From the IMG/VR virus record IMGVR_UViG_3300046501_000558, positions 17,478 through 81,477 of that record: a stretch of DNA of 64,000 nt. One strand, written 5' to 3'. This document shows positions 8,089-16,579 of the stretch, in pieces. The DNA is from a virus. Position 1 is the first letter of the stretch. Each line of letters opens with the position of its first letter. Made by a program: the position numbers and the translations under genes. The notes under the pieces are model-generated. The model ran no database searches and was not told the origin of the DNA. It saw only the letters and a program-made list of their open reading frames with translations.

Positions 8089-8493
8089 ATGTATTATCCT
8101 GTTGCCATTGAAAAAGGTGATGAAAATAATGCTTTTGGTGTAACCGTACCTGATATACCAGGATGCTTCTCTGCAGGAGATACTTTTGAAGAAGCCATCA
8201 AAGGTGTTAAAGAGGCCATCGCAGGGCATTTAGAGCTACTTGCTGAAGAAGGTGATGAGATTCCTCTTGCATCGAATGCAAGTAAATTTATAGATCTTGA
8301 AGAGTACCAAGGCTATATATGGGCTGTTGTTGATATAGATGTTGGACGTTACTTAGGTAAAGCTGAAAAAATCAATGTCACTTTACCAAGTCGCCTCATT
8401 CATATGATCGATGACAAAGTAAAAGCAGATGCTCGCTTTAAAAGCAGATCAGCTTTTTTAGCGGCTAGTGCTGAGCAACTATTAAAAGCATAA
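8089..8493 (+). CDS. hicB: HicB antitoxin
   Basis: 134 aa. The start chosen at 8089 (MYYPVAIEKG) has a GGAG box upstream and gives the usual HicB N-terminus. A longer frame from 8035 overlaps hicA by 4 bp and is possible. Residues 1-70 show the partially degraded RNase H-like fold (FGVTVPDIPGCFSAGD). The C-terminus (LPSRLIHMIDDKVKAD) is a ribbon-helix-helix DNA-binding domain. HicB neutralises HicA and binds the operators at 7783-7823. Confidence 0.9.
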   Translation: MYYPVAIEKGDENNAFGVTVPDIPGCFSAGDTFEEAIKGVKEAIAGHLELLAEEGDEIPLASNASKFIDLEEYQGYIWAVVDIDVGRYLGKAEKINVTLPSRLIHMIDDKVKADARFKSRSAFLAASAEQLLKA

Positions 8494-8496
8494 AAA

Positions 8497-8519
8497 ATGC
8501 CCTAACAGGGGCATTTTTA
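8497..8519 (+). terminator. hicAB terminator
   Basis: AATGCCCT pairs with GGGGCATT over an AACA loop, followed by a T-run, directly after hicB. Confidence 0.75.
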
Positions 8520-8542
8520 TGTTTCTGATCCAAAGTACTGAA

Positions 8543-8578
8543 TTGCTGTCTATCACAATCTTAGACAGCAATTTTTTT
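8543..8578 (+). terminator. Second hairpin terminator after hicAB
   Basis: Perfect 10-bp stem TTGCTGTCTA (8543-8552) / TAGACAGCAA (8562-8571) followed by seven T. It lies in front of the end of the opposing gene at 8581. Confidence 0.75.
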
Positions 8579-8580
8579 GG

Positions 8581-8955
8581 TTAAACTATGTCAAAATTAT
8601 TCATAATTTCCTTAATTTCACGTTTAACAAACTCTGTTGCCCATACCATAGGCTGATTACCCGTCTTTAAAGCATTCTGATACTTATCTGCCATCATAAG
8701 AAAATTACCCTTCAACCTTGACACCATCAACGTTTCACGCATTTTAAGATTTGATATTTCCTCTTCTAATTCTGTGATTTTTGCTAGTGCTTTTTCTGGA
8801 TCTGTCCAAGGATTAGTAAAGCAAACACCGTCATACACACAAACTTTTTGCTCGGCACATACCCACGGCGCACCTGATGAACATTTACCTATAGCTTTGC
8901 CCCATGTTTCATGATCTTCACTATGTAAATCTGCCTCACAAGGTTTTAAGCTCAT
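8581..8955 (-). CDS. Hypothetical phage protein, 124 aa
   Basis: The N-terminal half holds several cysteines (KPCEAD, GKCSSG, WVCAEQKVC). The second half is a leucine-rich charged helix likely to form a coiled coil (ITELEEEISNLKM). It is last in a minus-strand cluster of small phage genes. Function unknown. Confidence 0.6.
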   Translation of the reverse strand: MSLKPCEADLHSEDHETWGKAIGKCSSGAPWVCAEQKVCVYDGVCFTNPWTDPEKALAKITELEEEISNLKMRETLMVSRLKGNFLMMADKYQNALKTGNQPMVWATEFVKREIKEIMNNFDIV

Positions 8956-8973
8956 TTCAAAGTTCTCTATATT

Positions 8974-9186
8974 TCATAGGAGGCTCACAGGTATTTTAAA
9001 AAAGACGTTAGATGATCCGGTATATACTTTGTCTTTAGAATCCTTAGCACTAATGACCGTTGCATATTTGCCTTCTTTCAAAGCAACAACCTTTAATGTA
9101 CCGCATGGGTTCCATGCTTTATTCGTTGTTCCTACGCGATCCCCGACTTTCCAAGCACGTGATTGATTTATAACTTCAAGATTCAT
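8974..9186 (-). CDS. Small SH3/KOW-like protein, 70 aa
   Basis: Compact beta-rich pattern with KVGDRVGTTNKAWNP and a following GTLKVV strand, which resembles small SH3-like or KOW-type folds. It overlaps the upstream gene by 4 bp (ATGA), so the two are translationally coupled. The fold is a guess. Confidence 0.55.
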   Translation of the reverse strand: MNLEVINQSRAWKVGDRVGTTNKAWNPCGTLKVVALKEGKYATVISAKDSKDKVYTGSSNVFFKIPVSLL

Positions 9187-9620
9187 TCTTTGCTCAACTC
9201 TGGCTGTGTTAAACGTGCTTTAAGTTCTTCAAGCTTTGTGGGGTTTTCTATACGCCAATCACTCCAACTTTCATGAGTTTCTACATGATTAACCCATGTC
9301 GGATGCTCTTTATATTCGATTTCCCCATGTTGACAGCGAATAATGCCATCGTCTTCCTGAGCTTGCTCATCACGATCAAGTTTTAATGATTGAAGTTCCT
9401 CATCGCCCATATCCTCAAGTTCATCTTCAAAGATATAATTATAACGATGCTCTTCACAGTAAAAGCCTCCGCAATGTTGGGTATGGCTTGGATTTTCACA
9501 GCATGCATACCCCATACCCCGATCAATTTCGTTTAAACAACCTGAATGATCACAAAATGCAGGCACGCTGTATCCTTGAAAACGTCCGTTCTGTTCGTAA
9601 ACCCCATAACCCATATACAA
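9183..9620 (-). CDS. Cys/His-rich putative zinc-binding protein
   Basis: 145 aa. Residues about 22-62 carry a dense set of metal ligands: CDHSGC, YACCENPSHTQHC and FYCEEH, which look like a treble-clef or binuclear zinc site. A second possible ligand set is CQHGEIEYKEH near residue 95. The rest is acidic. Such proteins are often accessory in phage early regions. Function not recognised. Confidence 0.6.
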   Translation of the reverse strand: MYMGYGVYEQNGRFQGYSVPAFCDHSGCLNEIDRGMGYACCENPSHTQHCGGFYCEEHRYNYIFEDELEDMGDEELQSLKLDRDEQAQEDDGIIRCQHGEIEYKEHPTWVNHVETHESWSDWRIENPTKLEELKARLTQPELSKE

Positions 9621-9649
9621 ACCTATTAAATTGAAATAAAAACCATGGC

Positions 9650-9690
9650 AAAAAAATAATAAGGTGGTATCTCACTTGAAATACCACCTC
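9650..9690 (-). terminator. Terminator after the 9705-10274 gene
   Basis: AGGTGGTAT (9662-9670) pairs with ATACCACCT (9681-9689). Read on the minus strand the stem is followed by TATTATTTTTTT. Confidence 0.7.
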
Positions 9691-9704
9691 TCAGAAACTA
9701 AATG

Positions 9705-10274
9705 TTAAGAATCCATCCCTACGCCGTAACCCTTGAGCATTTTTGTAGATTTAAACTCTCGTTCATGTGCAAAACTTTTAAAACTTGTGAAGCAAGTTAA
9801 ACAGCAATGATTAGTTAGTAGTCTTAGCTGTTTACCGCCACTTACTTCATCAAGAAACGCAAATAACTCGCCGTGAAAACCAAGCCACTGCTCACCGTTT
9901 TCTAAGAAAATTTCAGCATCCTCATCCCCTAAAAATTCCCAAAGCTCTAAATGGGCAGGTGAAGCCACTTGAATTTCATAATCCGATGTTTCGCCTGTAA
10001 CCTCATCTATCGCATGCACTCGACTAACTATATGAAAGCTTTGGGCCGAACTGATAGTTTCTGTTTTTAATGCAAGAGCCAAATCGCCTTTATAAGCGTT
10101 CATCCATACATTCAACGGCGTCACAACATCCTCGGTTGCATTAAAACCACCAAGTAAGTGATGAAGCTCAATTACTCGATTTGCATTATTAGCTTCCCAA
10201 GTCATTTGCAGTTTATGAACCTTTTGCTTAACGACCTGCTTAGGATCATATTTTTTATTTCGCTTTTTCTGCAT
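9705..10274 (-). CDS. Hypothetical phage protein, 189 aa
   Basis: Basic N-terminus (MQKKRNKKYDPKQ), an acidic middle, and two close cysteines (NHCCLTCF) near residue 155. No known motif. It is downstream of the cytosine methyltransferase gene with a 44-bp gap and ends at its own terminator, so it may be cotranscribed with the methyltransferases. Confidence 0.55.
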   Translation of the reverse strand: MQKKRNKKYDPKQVVKQKVHKLQMTWEANNANRVIELHHLLGGFNATEDVVTPLNVWMNAYKGDLALALKTETISSAQSFHIVSRVHAIDEVTGETSDYEIQVASPAHLELWEFLGDEDAEIFLENGEQWLGFHGELFAFLDEVSGGKQLRLLTNHCCLTCFTSFKSFAHEREFKSTKMLKGYGVGMDS

Positions 10275-10318
10275 TTACTTAAACACCCAATGAAAATATG
10301 GATTTAACGAAATTAAAG

Positions 10319-11980
10319 TCATGCTACAGCTCTCATTTGTGAATCTGATTTATCAAAAGGATTATTTGCACGTGCGATCGACATCATTGGGTACGGCGAA
10401 ACACTATTACCGACCATATTGACTTGATCCTTTTTAGAAAATGGCTTCCCATCATGGCCGTGCTCGATGATGTAAGAATCAGGAAAGCCTTGAGCCTTAT
10501 ACAGCTCTCGCGGGTGAAGCATTCGCATTCGAATATCGACTATTAGCCATGGCTCCCCTTTTATCCAAACCGTTACTAACGCTAAGCGGTCTTTTGTAGT
10601 AACTGTATCCATTGGTTGCGTAAGGTCCCGTGCATCCCCATTACCGTAAAAATTGATAAGAAAAGATGCGACACGCAAAGCGCCGTCTAAATTTTCTTTA
10701 CTTAACGTTGCAGAGACTAGCTGCTGCTGACTCCCTGAATTTGTTATTGTTGTTAAAGGTTCATTTAAAGTGCGCCCATCTATTTCATTAAAACCACCGT
10801 TAGCCTGCATCATGTATGCCGCTACTACAGCATGATGCCCCCCTTTAACTTGAGCGCATATAGTCGAAAGAGGGTCTTCAACTGACCAATTTCTTTGCTG
10901 TGAAGCGTTAGCAAACTCGGTTAGATACGGAGCCAAAATTGGACTAACCAAAGCACTATGCCCGCCGTATGCGGATGTCGTTGTAGCTAATGGATCCTTA
11001 ATACTGTGACCTACACCAGTTCTAAAGTCTCTACTGATAAACGGCGCTGCTGTATTAACAAAAAAAGGATCTTTTGCATCAATCACAAACTTCTGCAAGC
11101 CGCGTGCAATGCGTTTCATAGTGGCATCAGCTAAATGCTTTGGCCTACCGAATATTGATTTTCCGAGATCTGAAAAATCTATACATTCCGCTGCCGCTTT
11201 CCATTTCGTTTGACCACGTTTCGGATCCTTATGTAAAAGTGGATCTTCCCAATTAATAGGCTGGCCGTCACAGCGTGCAACCAAGAAAAGGCGGTCCCGA
11301 GTTGTTGGCGCACCAAAGTCCGAAGCTTTTAATCGTTTCCAATCGACCACGTAGCCAAGTTTTTCAAGACTTTTGACAAAATGACGCCATGTTTTGCCTT
11401 TTAATTTTGGATTAGGTACTAAAAATTGATTATGTCGCGGTACTCGCTCTCCTGGTTCTGCAACCCGATTAATGAGTTTGTTATTCACTTTTATTTTTTC
11501 GAGTGTGACAACGCGACCTGTATCTTTATCTCTTTTTGCTATTAAAGGCCCCCAATTAAGGATCTGTCTTACATTTTCCATGCTAATCAGATCTGGCTTA
11601 ACCTTACCCGCAAACTTAATGACTACCCAACTAAGATCCCTTATTTCTTTCTTACGTGGTTGCCCACCTGCAGCTTGAGAGTGATGAGTGCAATCAGGAC
11701 TTGCATGGAACCAGCCAACGGGGTAGCCGTCACATATTGCAATGGGATCTACTGCAAAAACATCTTGTACGTAATGCTTTGTGTGTGGATGGTTCGCCGC
11801 ATGCATCGAAATGGCTTTGGGATTATGGTTTACCGCTGCATATACTGTACGGTTTAAGCCCATTTCAAGGCCTGTGCTTGCTCCACCACCACCAGCAAAG
11901 TAGTCGATGATAATCTTTTCACCAAAATTTAAAGCAAACTGAGTTTTAAAGGTTTTCGAGCAATCTACAAAACTGGTCAT
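10319..11980 (-). CDS. DNA cytosine-C5 methyltransferase with divergent motif IV
   Basis: 553 aa. Motif I is DYFAGGGGAS (residues 26-35). Motif IV reads SPDC with the probable catalytic Cys97, instead of the usual PPCQ. Motif VI is MENV (134-137). Motif VIII is TTRDRLF around residue 228. Motif X is NSVSP near the C-terminus. A long region between VIII and X would hold the target-recognition part. The enzyme would put a methyl group on C5 of cytosine in a specific sequence. No partner restriction enzyme is visible, so self-protection of phage DNA against host restriction is the likely role. It overlaps the upstream small gene by 4 bp. Confidence 0.85.
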   Translation of the reverse strand: MTSFVDCSKTFKTQFALNFGEKIIIDYFAGGGGASTGLEMGLNRTVYAAVNHNPKAISMHAANHPHTKHYVQDVFAVDPIAICDGYPVGWFHASPDCTHHSQAAGGQPRKKEIRDLSWVVIKFAGKVKPDLISMENVRQILNWGPLIAKRDKDTGRVVTLEKIKVNNKLINRVAEPGERVPRHNQFLVPNPKLKGKTWRHFVKSLEKLGYVVDWKRLKASDFGAPTTRDRLFLVARCDGQPINWEDPLLHKDPKRGQTKWKAAAECIDFSDLGKSIFGRPKHLADATMKRIARGLQKFVIDAKDPFFVNTAAPFISRDFRTGVGHSIKDPLATTTSAYGGHSALVSPILAPYLTEFANASQQRNWSVEDPLSTICAQVKGGHHAVVAAYMMQANGGFNEIDGRTLNEPLTTITNSGSQQQLVSATLSKENLDGALRVASFLINFYGNGDARDLTQPMDTVTTKDRLALVTVWIKGEPWLIVDIRMRMLHPRELYKAQGFPDSYIIEHGHDGKPFSKKDQVNMVGNSVSPYPMMSIARANNPFDKSDSQMRAVA

Positions 11981-12231
11981 ATTGAGAACCCACCAATAAG
12001 AACAGCATTACTTGGGCATTTCTTTAAAAAAAATATTTGGTCCCGAACCCACTGATCAAGATGCCTTTCTATTTGCTCATTGCTTTGAAAAGTTGGTCGC
12101 TTAAACGTTATAGCAACGTTATCAAATTGGTTTTTAACTGATAGAACGGCGTTACTATATTTTGATAAAACTAAGTAACGAATATCTTGTGAAACACTTT
12201 CATTATTGAAAATTAACGGTTTTTCTTTCAT
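11977..12231 (-). CDS. Hypothetical protein, 84 aa
   Basis: Small protein coupled by a 4-bp ATGA overlap to the methyltransferase gene. It starts 30 bp downstream of a pair of AAATGATCATTT palindromes. No motif recognised. Confidence 0.55.
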   Translation of the reverse strand: MKEKPLIFNNESVSQDIRYLVLSKYSNAVLSVKNQFDNVAITFKRPTFQSNEQIERHLDQWVRDQIFFLKKCPSNAVLIGGFSI

Positions 12232-12247
12232 AAAAGCCTCTTAAAAT

Positions 12248-12296
12248 TGATCAATCAACCAAATGATCATTTATACATATGTGCAAATGATCATTT
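12248..12296. promoter_or_regulatory. Paired AAATGATCATTT palindromes upstream of 12231 gene
   Basis: Perfect 12-bp palindromes at 12261-12272 and 12285-12296, 24 bp apart, flank a TATACATATGTGC core. A looser TTGATCAA site precedes them. The same arrangement recurs at 16972-17015 and 21991-22026, each time at the start of an early gene. The palindrome centre is the Dam site GATC. Confidence 0.5.
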
Positions 12297-12311
12297 GTAC
12301 CTATTTTTAAT

Positions 12312-12350
12312 ACCTTGATTTGTGGATCAAGCTCCCTAAACTTGATCCTT
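12312..12350 (-). terminator. Possible terminator/alternative hairpin after second methyltransferase
   Basis: GGATCAAG (12324-12331) can pair with CTTGATCC (12341-12348) or with CTTGAT (12314-12319). It lies just past the end of the gene at 12367. No good T-run. Confidence 0.3.
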
Positions 12351-12366
12351 AATCTTGCTTAGGCTA

Positions 12367-13719
12367 TTAATCCATCACTTCATTTAAGTAACTTACAATT
12401 TGCTCACCAATCCATTTCATAACTGGTACAGCCATGGAGTTACCTAACGCCGCATATCTTCGAGTGTCTGGACAATCACACTCTTTCTTTCCGCGGTAAG
12501 GTATCTGTGTGTAATTATCAGGGAAACCCTGAAGCCGCTCGCATTCGAGCGGAGTTAAACGCCGTACAACACCTTCATGAATAAAATTCTGACAGTGCGT
12601 ACCTTGTGAAGCAGTTAAAGCACCAGCAATATTTCCATCGCCTCCGACTGGTCTAACTTCATCACGGCTATTCTGTTGATAGCTCACCCCATGAACGTCA
12701 GTTCTTGTTAAACAAGCTGTTCTCTCCAAAGTTGGCGTAACAGAGTTACCGCCATTTTCAGCTTTACGGCCAATCCAATTACCAGGAAAACCAAAAACAT
12801 TAGAAATTGGTTTTGTGCCTGTTGAAGCCCTTAATGTTGGTGCTCTTTCAAGCGCCACATCATCTGCAGCATTACTATTACTGCAAAAAATAAGATCTTC
12901 ATTAAACAAAATCTTTCCGTCTTCAACGGATTGATTGCCTAAACCTTTCTCATCGGACTTACATAAAGTACCAATAGGATCTTTATGGCTTATCCAGCTA
13001 TTTGTGCTTGAATTTTTAGCGCTTGCTCGAATGGCTCGGGCAATCTCTTTCCGCGTTTTGCGGACCGGCGCAGAATCCCGTCGCACGCCGTTGAACTCAA
13101 ATAATATTTTCTCGGCACGGAACTCTTCTCTAGCACTTCCGACAACAAAGAGACGCCGCCTACGTTGGGGAACTCCGAAATATTGGGCATCGAGGATCCG
13201 CCAAGATGCTGACCTTTGGGGTCCAAACAAAAAACCTGCGTTTTTCCACTTCTTCCCTGCTGGTTGAAGCTCAATATCTTCTCCGGCAAGTGCTCCCAGA
13301 AAGCACCCGTATGCATTGTCTTTTGTAGACAAGACTCCGGGGACGTTTTCCCACACAACAATAACGGGTTCTTTTCCATTCTTAATTCTCACTTCATCAA
13401 TTGCATTAGCGATATCAATAAACACAAGTGACAGCTGTCCTCTTGAGTCATTTAACGAGTTTCTAAGTCCCGCAACACTAAAAGCTTGGCACGGCGTGCC
13501 ACCTATTAAAATGTCAGGAGCTTCGATTTCCTCATTCCTAATTTTCTCCGCAATACTTGTCATATCACCGAGATTAGGCACATTAGGGTAGTGATGATCT
13601 AAAACAGCACTTGGAAATTGTTCAATTTCCGCAAACCATATCGGATCCCACCCAAGGCTATGCCACGCAACCGTCGGAGCTTCAATTCCCGAACAGACAG
13701 AGCCATACGTCAAAACCAT
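12367..13719 (-). CDS. DNA cytosine-C5 methyltransferase
   Basis: 450 aa, canonical Dcm-type enzyme. Motif I is GSVCSGIEAP (6-15). Motif IV is GGTPCQAFS with catalytic Cys77. Motif VI is WENVPG (123-128). Motif VIII is QRRRRLFVVG (185-194). Motif X is LGNSMAVPV near the C-terminus. The target-recognition region lies about residues 200-390. As with the other two DNA methyltransferases here, no restriction endonuclease is next to it. Its promoter region (13720-13890) has degenerate operator-like palindromes. Confidence 0.92.
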   Translation of the reverse strand: MVLTYGSVCSGIEAPTVAWHSLGWDPIWFAEIEQFPSAVLDHHYPNVPNLGDMTSIAEKIRNEEIEAPDILIGGTPCQAFSVAGLRNSLNDSRGQLSLVFIDIANAIDEVRIKNGKEPVIVVWENVPGVLSTKDNAYGCFLGALAGEDIELQPAGKKWKNAGFLFGPQRSASWRILDAQYFGVPQRRRRLFVVGSAREEFRAEKILFEFNGVRRDSAPVRKTRKEIARAIRASAKNSSTNSWISHKDPIGTLCKSDEKGLGNQSVEDGKILFNEDLIFCSNSNAADDVALERAPTLRASTGTKPISNVFGFPGNWIGRKAENGGNSVTPTLERTACLTRTDVHGVSYQQNSRDEVRPVGGDGNIAGALTASQGTHCQNFIHEGVVRRLTPLECERLQGFPDNYTQIPYRGKKECDCPDTRRYAALGNSMAVPVMKWIGEQIVSYLNEVMD

Positions 13720-13805
13720 GAGTTTTCTATCCTAAAATTTGGGGCGGGGATCGTGCTCCAACTCCAAATATTCAAGAAATGAAAATTCCATGCTATTTCA
13801 ACTCT

Positions 13806-13873
13806 AAAAATGCATTAATTGCATAATTATGCATTTAAGTATATTACATAATACGCATTATGCAATATCGCAT
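13806..13873. promoter_or_regulatory. Degenerate operator-like palindromes before the methyltransferase
   Basis: ATGCATTAATTGCAT (13810-13824, one base longer than the consensus), a perfect TGCATAATTATGCA, and ATGCAATATCGCAT (13860-13873) lie in the leader of the gene starting at 13719. They resemble the 14-bp operator family but fit less well. Confidence 0.4.
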
Positions 13874-13891
13874 ATAAACTATTTTAAATAT

Positions 13892-13921
13892 AAAAAAACC
13901 TCCACTTAGGGAGGTCTTTTT
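13892..13921. terminator. Terminator after rep
   Basis: ACCTCC (13898-13903) pairs with GGAGGT (13910-13915), flanked by A and T runs, so it can act in both directions. It ends the rep transcript, whose stop codon is at 13940. Confidence 0.75.
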
Positions 13922-13939
13922 TATTTGGCATATCTTCTT

Positions 13940-15196
13940 TTAAATTTCTAACTCATTAACACTACTTTCAATGTCATCCTCTGTACCATCTCGCTCCTTC
14001 TCATTTTTCTGAAGGTTTAAAAGGCCATTGTTTAATTGACAGTGAACATAATAATCAAAGTCGATTAGCTTGATGTCATTTAACAGGCTTGGCTTACTTC
14101 TCAAAAGGGTGGCAAGAATCTCTTTTGCAAGTTTTCGATTACTTACTTCATCATCTGTTGTTGAACCTGCATAAAACTCACTGTAATCATTCAAGAATTG
14201 TGGGCATGACACCAAGAACCCGATTTGCTTAGGTGTAAAGGAATCAATACGGTTAATATACTTCTCACGATCAGGTGATTTAAAGTGAGAGCCATCGTCG
14301 TTGTAAGGTATACCCGCTTTTAACAGCTTAGTTTTGAATTCATGTAACTTATCTTCAATCTTCTTAATACGATCTGAAGCTTTGTATTCGTAATTAAATC
14401 TCAGACCAACAATACTGAGGCCACTTTTAATATTCTCGACCTTTAGAATTGTAATATTAGATAAGTCATTAATTTCTTTTATTGAAGGCTTAATAATACG
14501 GCGCTTTAAATTATCGATGTCATTGTAAGAAGGCTTATCTTCTAAATCTAATGCAAATTTTAGATCATCTAAGGAAATTTCAAGAATATTTGATTTCCAT
14601 TTATTTTCAATTAGCATTCGATAGATTCTCATTGAATAAAAGCCATCAAGTTGTGTCACTTGCTTTAATTCATGTGAAAAATATCCATCAAGCTTTTTAT
14701 CATCTGCTTGATCAACTAATACCCGATAAAAGTATTCATAAAATTCTGGCGCAAAACGAATATCGATACTTTTACTTTTGGCAATATATTTGCAATAAGT
14801 AATCATCGGTACTTTTGCTGGCACAGGTGAATCTGGTTCTTTGACTTTCATTATTAGTGGCTGGAATTTGTTATAAATTCGAAGCAATGCTTTGTCTGCA
14901 GTCTTTTCTATAAGCTTTAATTCAGCTTCTTCTAAAGCAGTTGCTTCGCCACTAATGACTTTTTTATGTGTAAGTTCAGCGTAATTACGCGCAGAGATAC
15001 GAATCTTTGAATTAGGATCAATAGGGCCTTTATTTTCAAGCTCTAACTTCCGTATAACAATCATAGCCGCAAACATTAGCTTTTCTTGGTTTGGATCGTT
15101 ACTATAGCTTGCGTAAGCCATGGTGTTGCGAGTTACTACAAGAGAGTCTTTCTTTACTCGTTTAGCTATTATTAGCTCATCTTTTTGTTCGCTCAT
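13940..15196 (-). CDS. Rep_3-family plasmid replication initiator
   Basis: 418 aa. The N-terminal part looks like a winged-helix dimerisation domain of the Rep_3 (RepB/RepE/Pi-like) superfamily: TRNTMAYASYSNDPNQEKLMFAAMI and a helical stretch. The second winged helix spans about residues 190-275 (TQLDGFYSMRIYRML, IKPSIKEIND). The C-terminal tail is acidic. It would bind the iterons at 15310-15809 and open the AT-rich DNA. The gene reads away from the iterons, which lie directly upstream of it, so autoregulation is likely. This is the strongest evidence that the phage replicates as a plasmid. It is longer than many Rep_3 proteins (about 300 aa). Confidence 0.8.
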   Translation of the reverse strand: MSEQKDELIIAKRVKKDSLVVTRNTMAYASYSNDPNQEKLMFAAMIVIRKLELENKGPIDPNSKIRISARNYAELTHKKVISGEATALEEAELKLIEKTADKALLRIYNKFQPLIMKVKEPDSPVPAKVPMITYCKYIAKSKSIDIRFAPEFYEYFYRVLVDQADDKKLDGYFSHELKQVTQLDGFYSMRIYRMLIENKWKSNILEISLDDLKFALDLEDKPSYNDIDNLKRRIIKPSIKEINDLSNITILKVENIKSGLSIVGLRFNYEYKASDRIKKIEDKLHEFKTKLLKAGIPYNDDGSHFKSPDREKYINRIDSFTPKQIGFLVSCPQFLNDYSEFYAGSTTDDEVSNRKLAKEILATLLRSKPSLLNDIKLIDFDYYVHCQLNNGLLNLQKNEKERDGTEDDIESSVNELEI

Positions 15197-15309
15197 ACAG
15201 AAAACCCCAACAAAACCTACAAATTATCATTTTGTACGTTTATAACATCTTTTTAGTTATCATACTTCATTAAGTTAGAATATTTACATACAGAAACACC
15301 GTTAATTTC

Positions 15310-15809
15310 GAGACATATTGTACGGTTTCTCTAAGAATCTCTTTTTTTAGCCCCCTCCCCTCCCGTTTTTAGCCATTTTTTGAGACATGTTGTACGGTTT
15401 CAATGTTCAGCATGGCTCTATATCCAGATAAAAAGCTTATTTTTTATTATAGTTTGTGGTGCTTTCCCCCTAAATGCAGTATTTGAGACAAGTTGTACGG
15501 TTTTAAAATAATTAAGACAAGTTGTACGGTTAATCAATTTTGAATAATTTTTATATAGAAAATGCTCTAAATCATCGATTTGATTACTTTTTATCTTAAT
15601 GTGGATAATTCTGTTGATAAAATGAGACGTTTTGTACGGAGAAAAGACAAGTTGTACGGTTTCTGAGACATGTTGTAGGGTTTCACAGACACGTTGTACG
15701 GGTTTAAAGACGTCCTGTACGGTCATCAAGACATGTTGTAGGGTTTTAAATACACCTTGTACGGTCTTTGAGACATGTTGTACGGGTTTGGAGACATGTT
15801 GTACGGAGG
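15310..15809. repeat. Iteron array of the plasmid origin
   Basis: Thirteen copies of a 19-bp repeat close to GAGACATGTTGTACGGTTT. Eight are exactly 21 bp apart, starting at 15644, 15665, 15686, 15707, 15728, 15749, 15770 and 15791; one starts at 15624. Four more are dispersed at 15310, 15382, 15485 and 15514. All have the same orientation. The 21-bp phase equals two DNA turns, so bound Rep would sit on one face. The copies vary mainly at positions 5-8 and at the end. Confidence 0.9.
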
Positions 15810-15834
15810 TTGGATTGTAAGATGTTGATTAATA

Positions 15835-15965
15835 TAAATTATTTAACACTCTAAAACCATACCTAAAACCTTCTAAAACCCTCTCTAAAACCTTTTAAAA
15901 CCCTTCTAAAAACTATTTAAAAATATATAAAACCCTCATATTTTTTTTAAATTCATTTTTAAATT
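15835..15965. other. AT-rich region with CTAAAACC repeats, probable DNA unwinding element
   Basis: Directly next to the iteron array lies a very AT-rich stretch with short direct repeats of CTAAAACC(C/T)T, at least six copies. Iteron origins usually have such an unwinding element. No DnaA box was identified with confidence. Confidence 0.6.
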
Positions 15966-16033
15966 TATTTCACACGAAAGATACACCTCGAAAGGCATAT
16001 CCATCAGATCTTAAAAAATATTGCTATGTAAGC

Positions 16034-16579
16034 TTACATACTAGTAACTGTGCTTAGCAATGAATCCAGTGATACAAATTTTTCAATTAAGTCTGTATTG
16101 CAATGTGCTGACCCTACCCAACCTGAATTTGAAAAATAAATTTCAGAATCACTAGGCCCTGCTCTGTGATAACACGATGAAAGAAAATTGAAATGAGTTG
16201 CACCAACTGGTGCTTTTTTAAGAATGGAAAGAATATTGTTTTTTGAAAAAAGTTCTTTTATCCATAATTTGAAATAAGCATGTTTAAAATCTGTAGTCTT
16301 AATGATACTTCTTCCTTTAACAAACTCATTCCATTGTTCATAAGTAAGATCTAATGCAAACCAATCATTACTCACTTTATTGAAACAATGAGGGATCTTA
16401 AATTGCCCCATTTTTTGTTCAGGATCAAATTTATAAAAATACACTCCGGTTGTATCAATACATACATCGGTCGCATCTACAGGCATGTTTTTATAAATTT
16501 GATGATCAAATAAAAATACTTTATTCATTGCTTTATTCCGCATCTGAGGTTTTAAAAATTGGTTTAAGACATTTAGCAA
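16034..16579 (-). CDS. Hypothetical protein, up to 181 aa
   Basis: The frame begins at 16579, overlapping the upstream gene by 7 bp; starts at 16543 or 16528 (MNKVFLFDHQ) are equally possible. The protein looks globular and aromatic-rich with no known motif. It is last in the early minus-strand cluster beside the origin. Function unknown. Confidence 0.55.
   Translation of the reverse strand: MLNVLNQFLKPQMRNKAMNKVFLFDHQIYKNMPVDATDVCIDTTGVYFYKFDPEQKMGQFKIPHCFNKVSNDWFALDLTYEQWNEFVKGRSIIKTTDFKHAYFKLWIKELFSKNNILSILKKAPVGATHFNFLSSCYHRAGPSDSEIYFSNSGWVGSAHCNTDLIEKFVSLDSLLSTVTSM

Noticed and set aside
15418-15729. 103-codon and 62-codon frames in the iteron array
   Set aside because: Both arise from the repeats (the plus frame reads the iterons as Cys/Thr repeats).
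15624-15809. Regular 21-bp repeats as a CRISPR array
   Set aside because: The repeats are nearly contiguous without unique spacers and sit at the origin beside rep; no cas genes are present.
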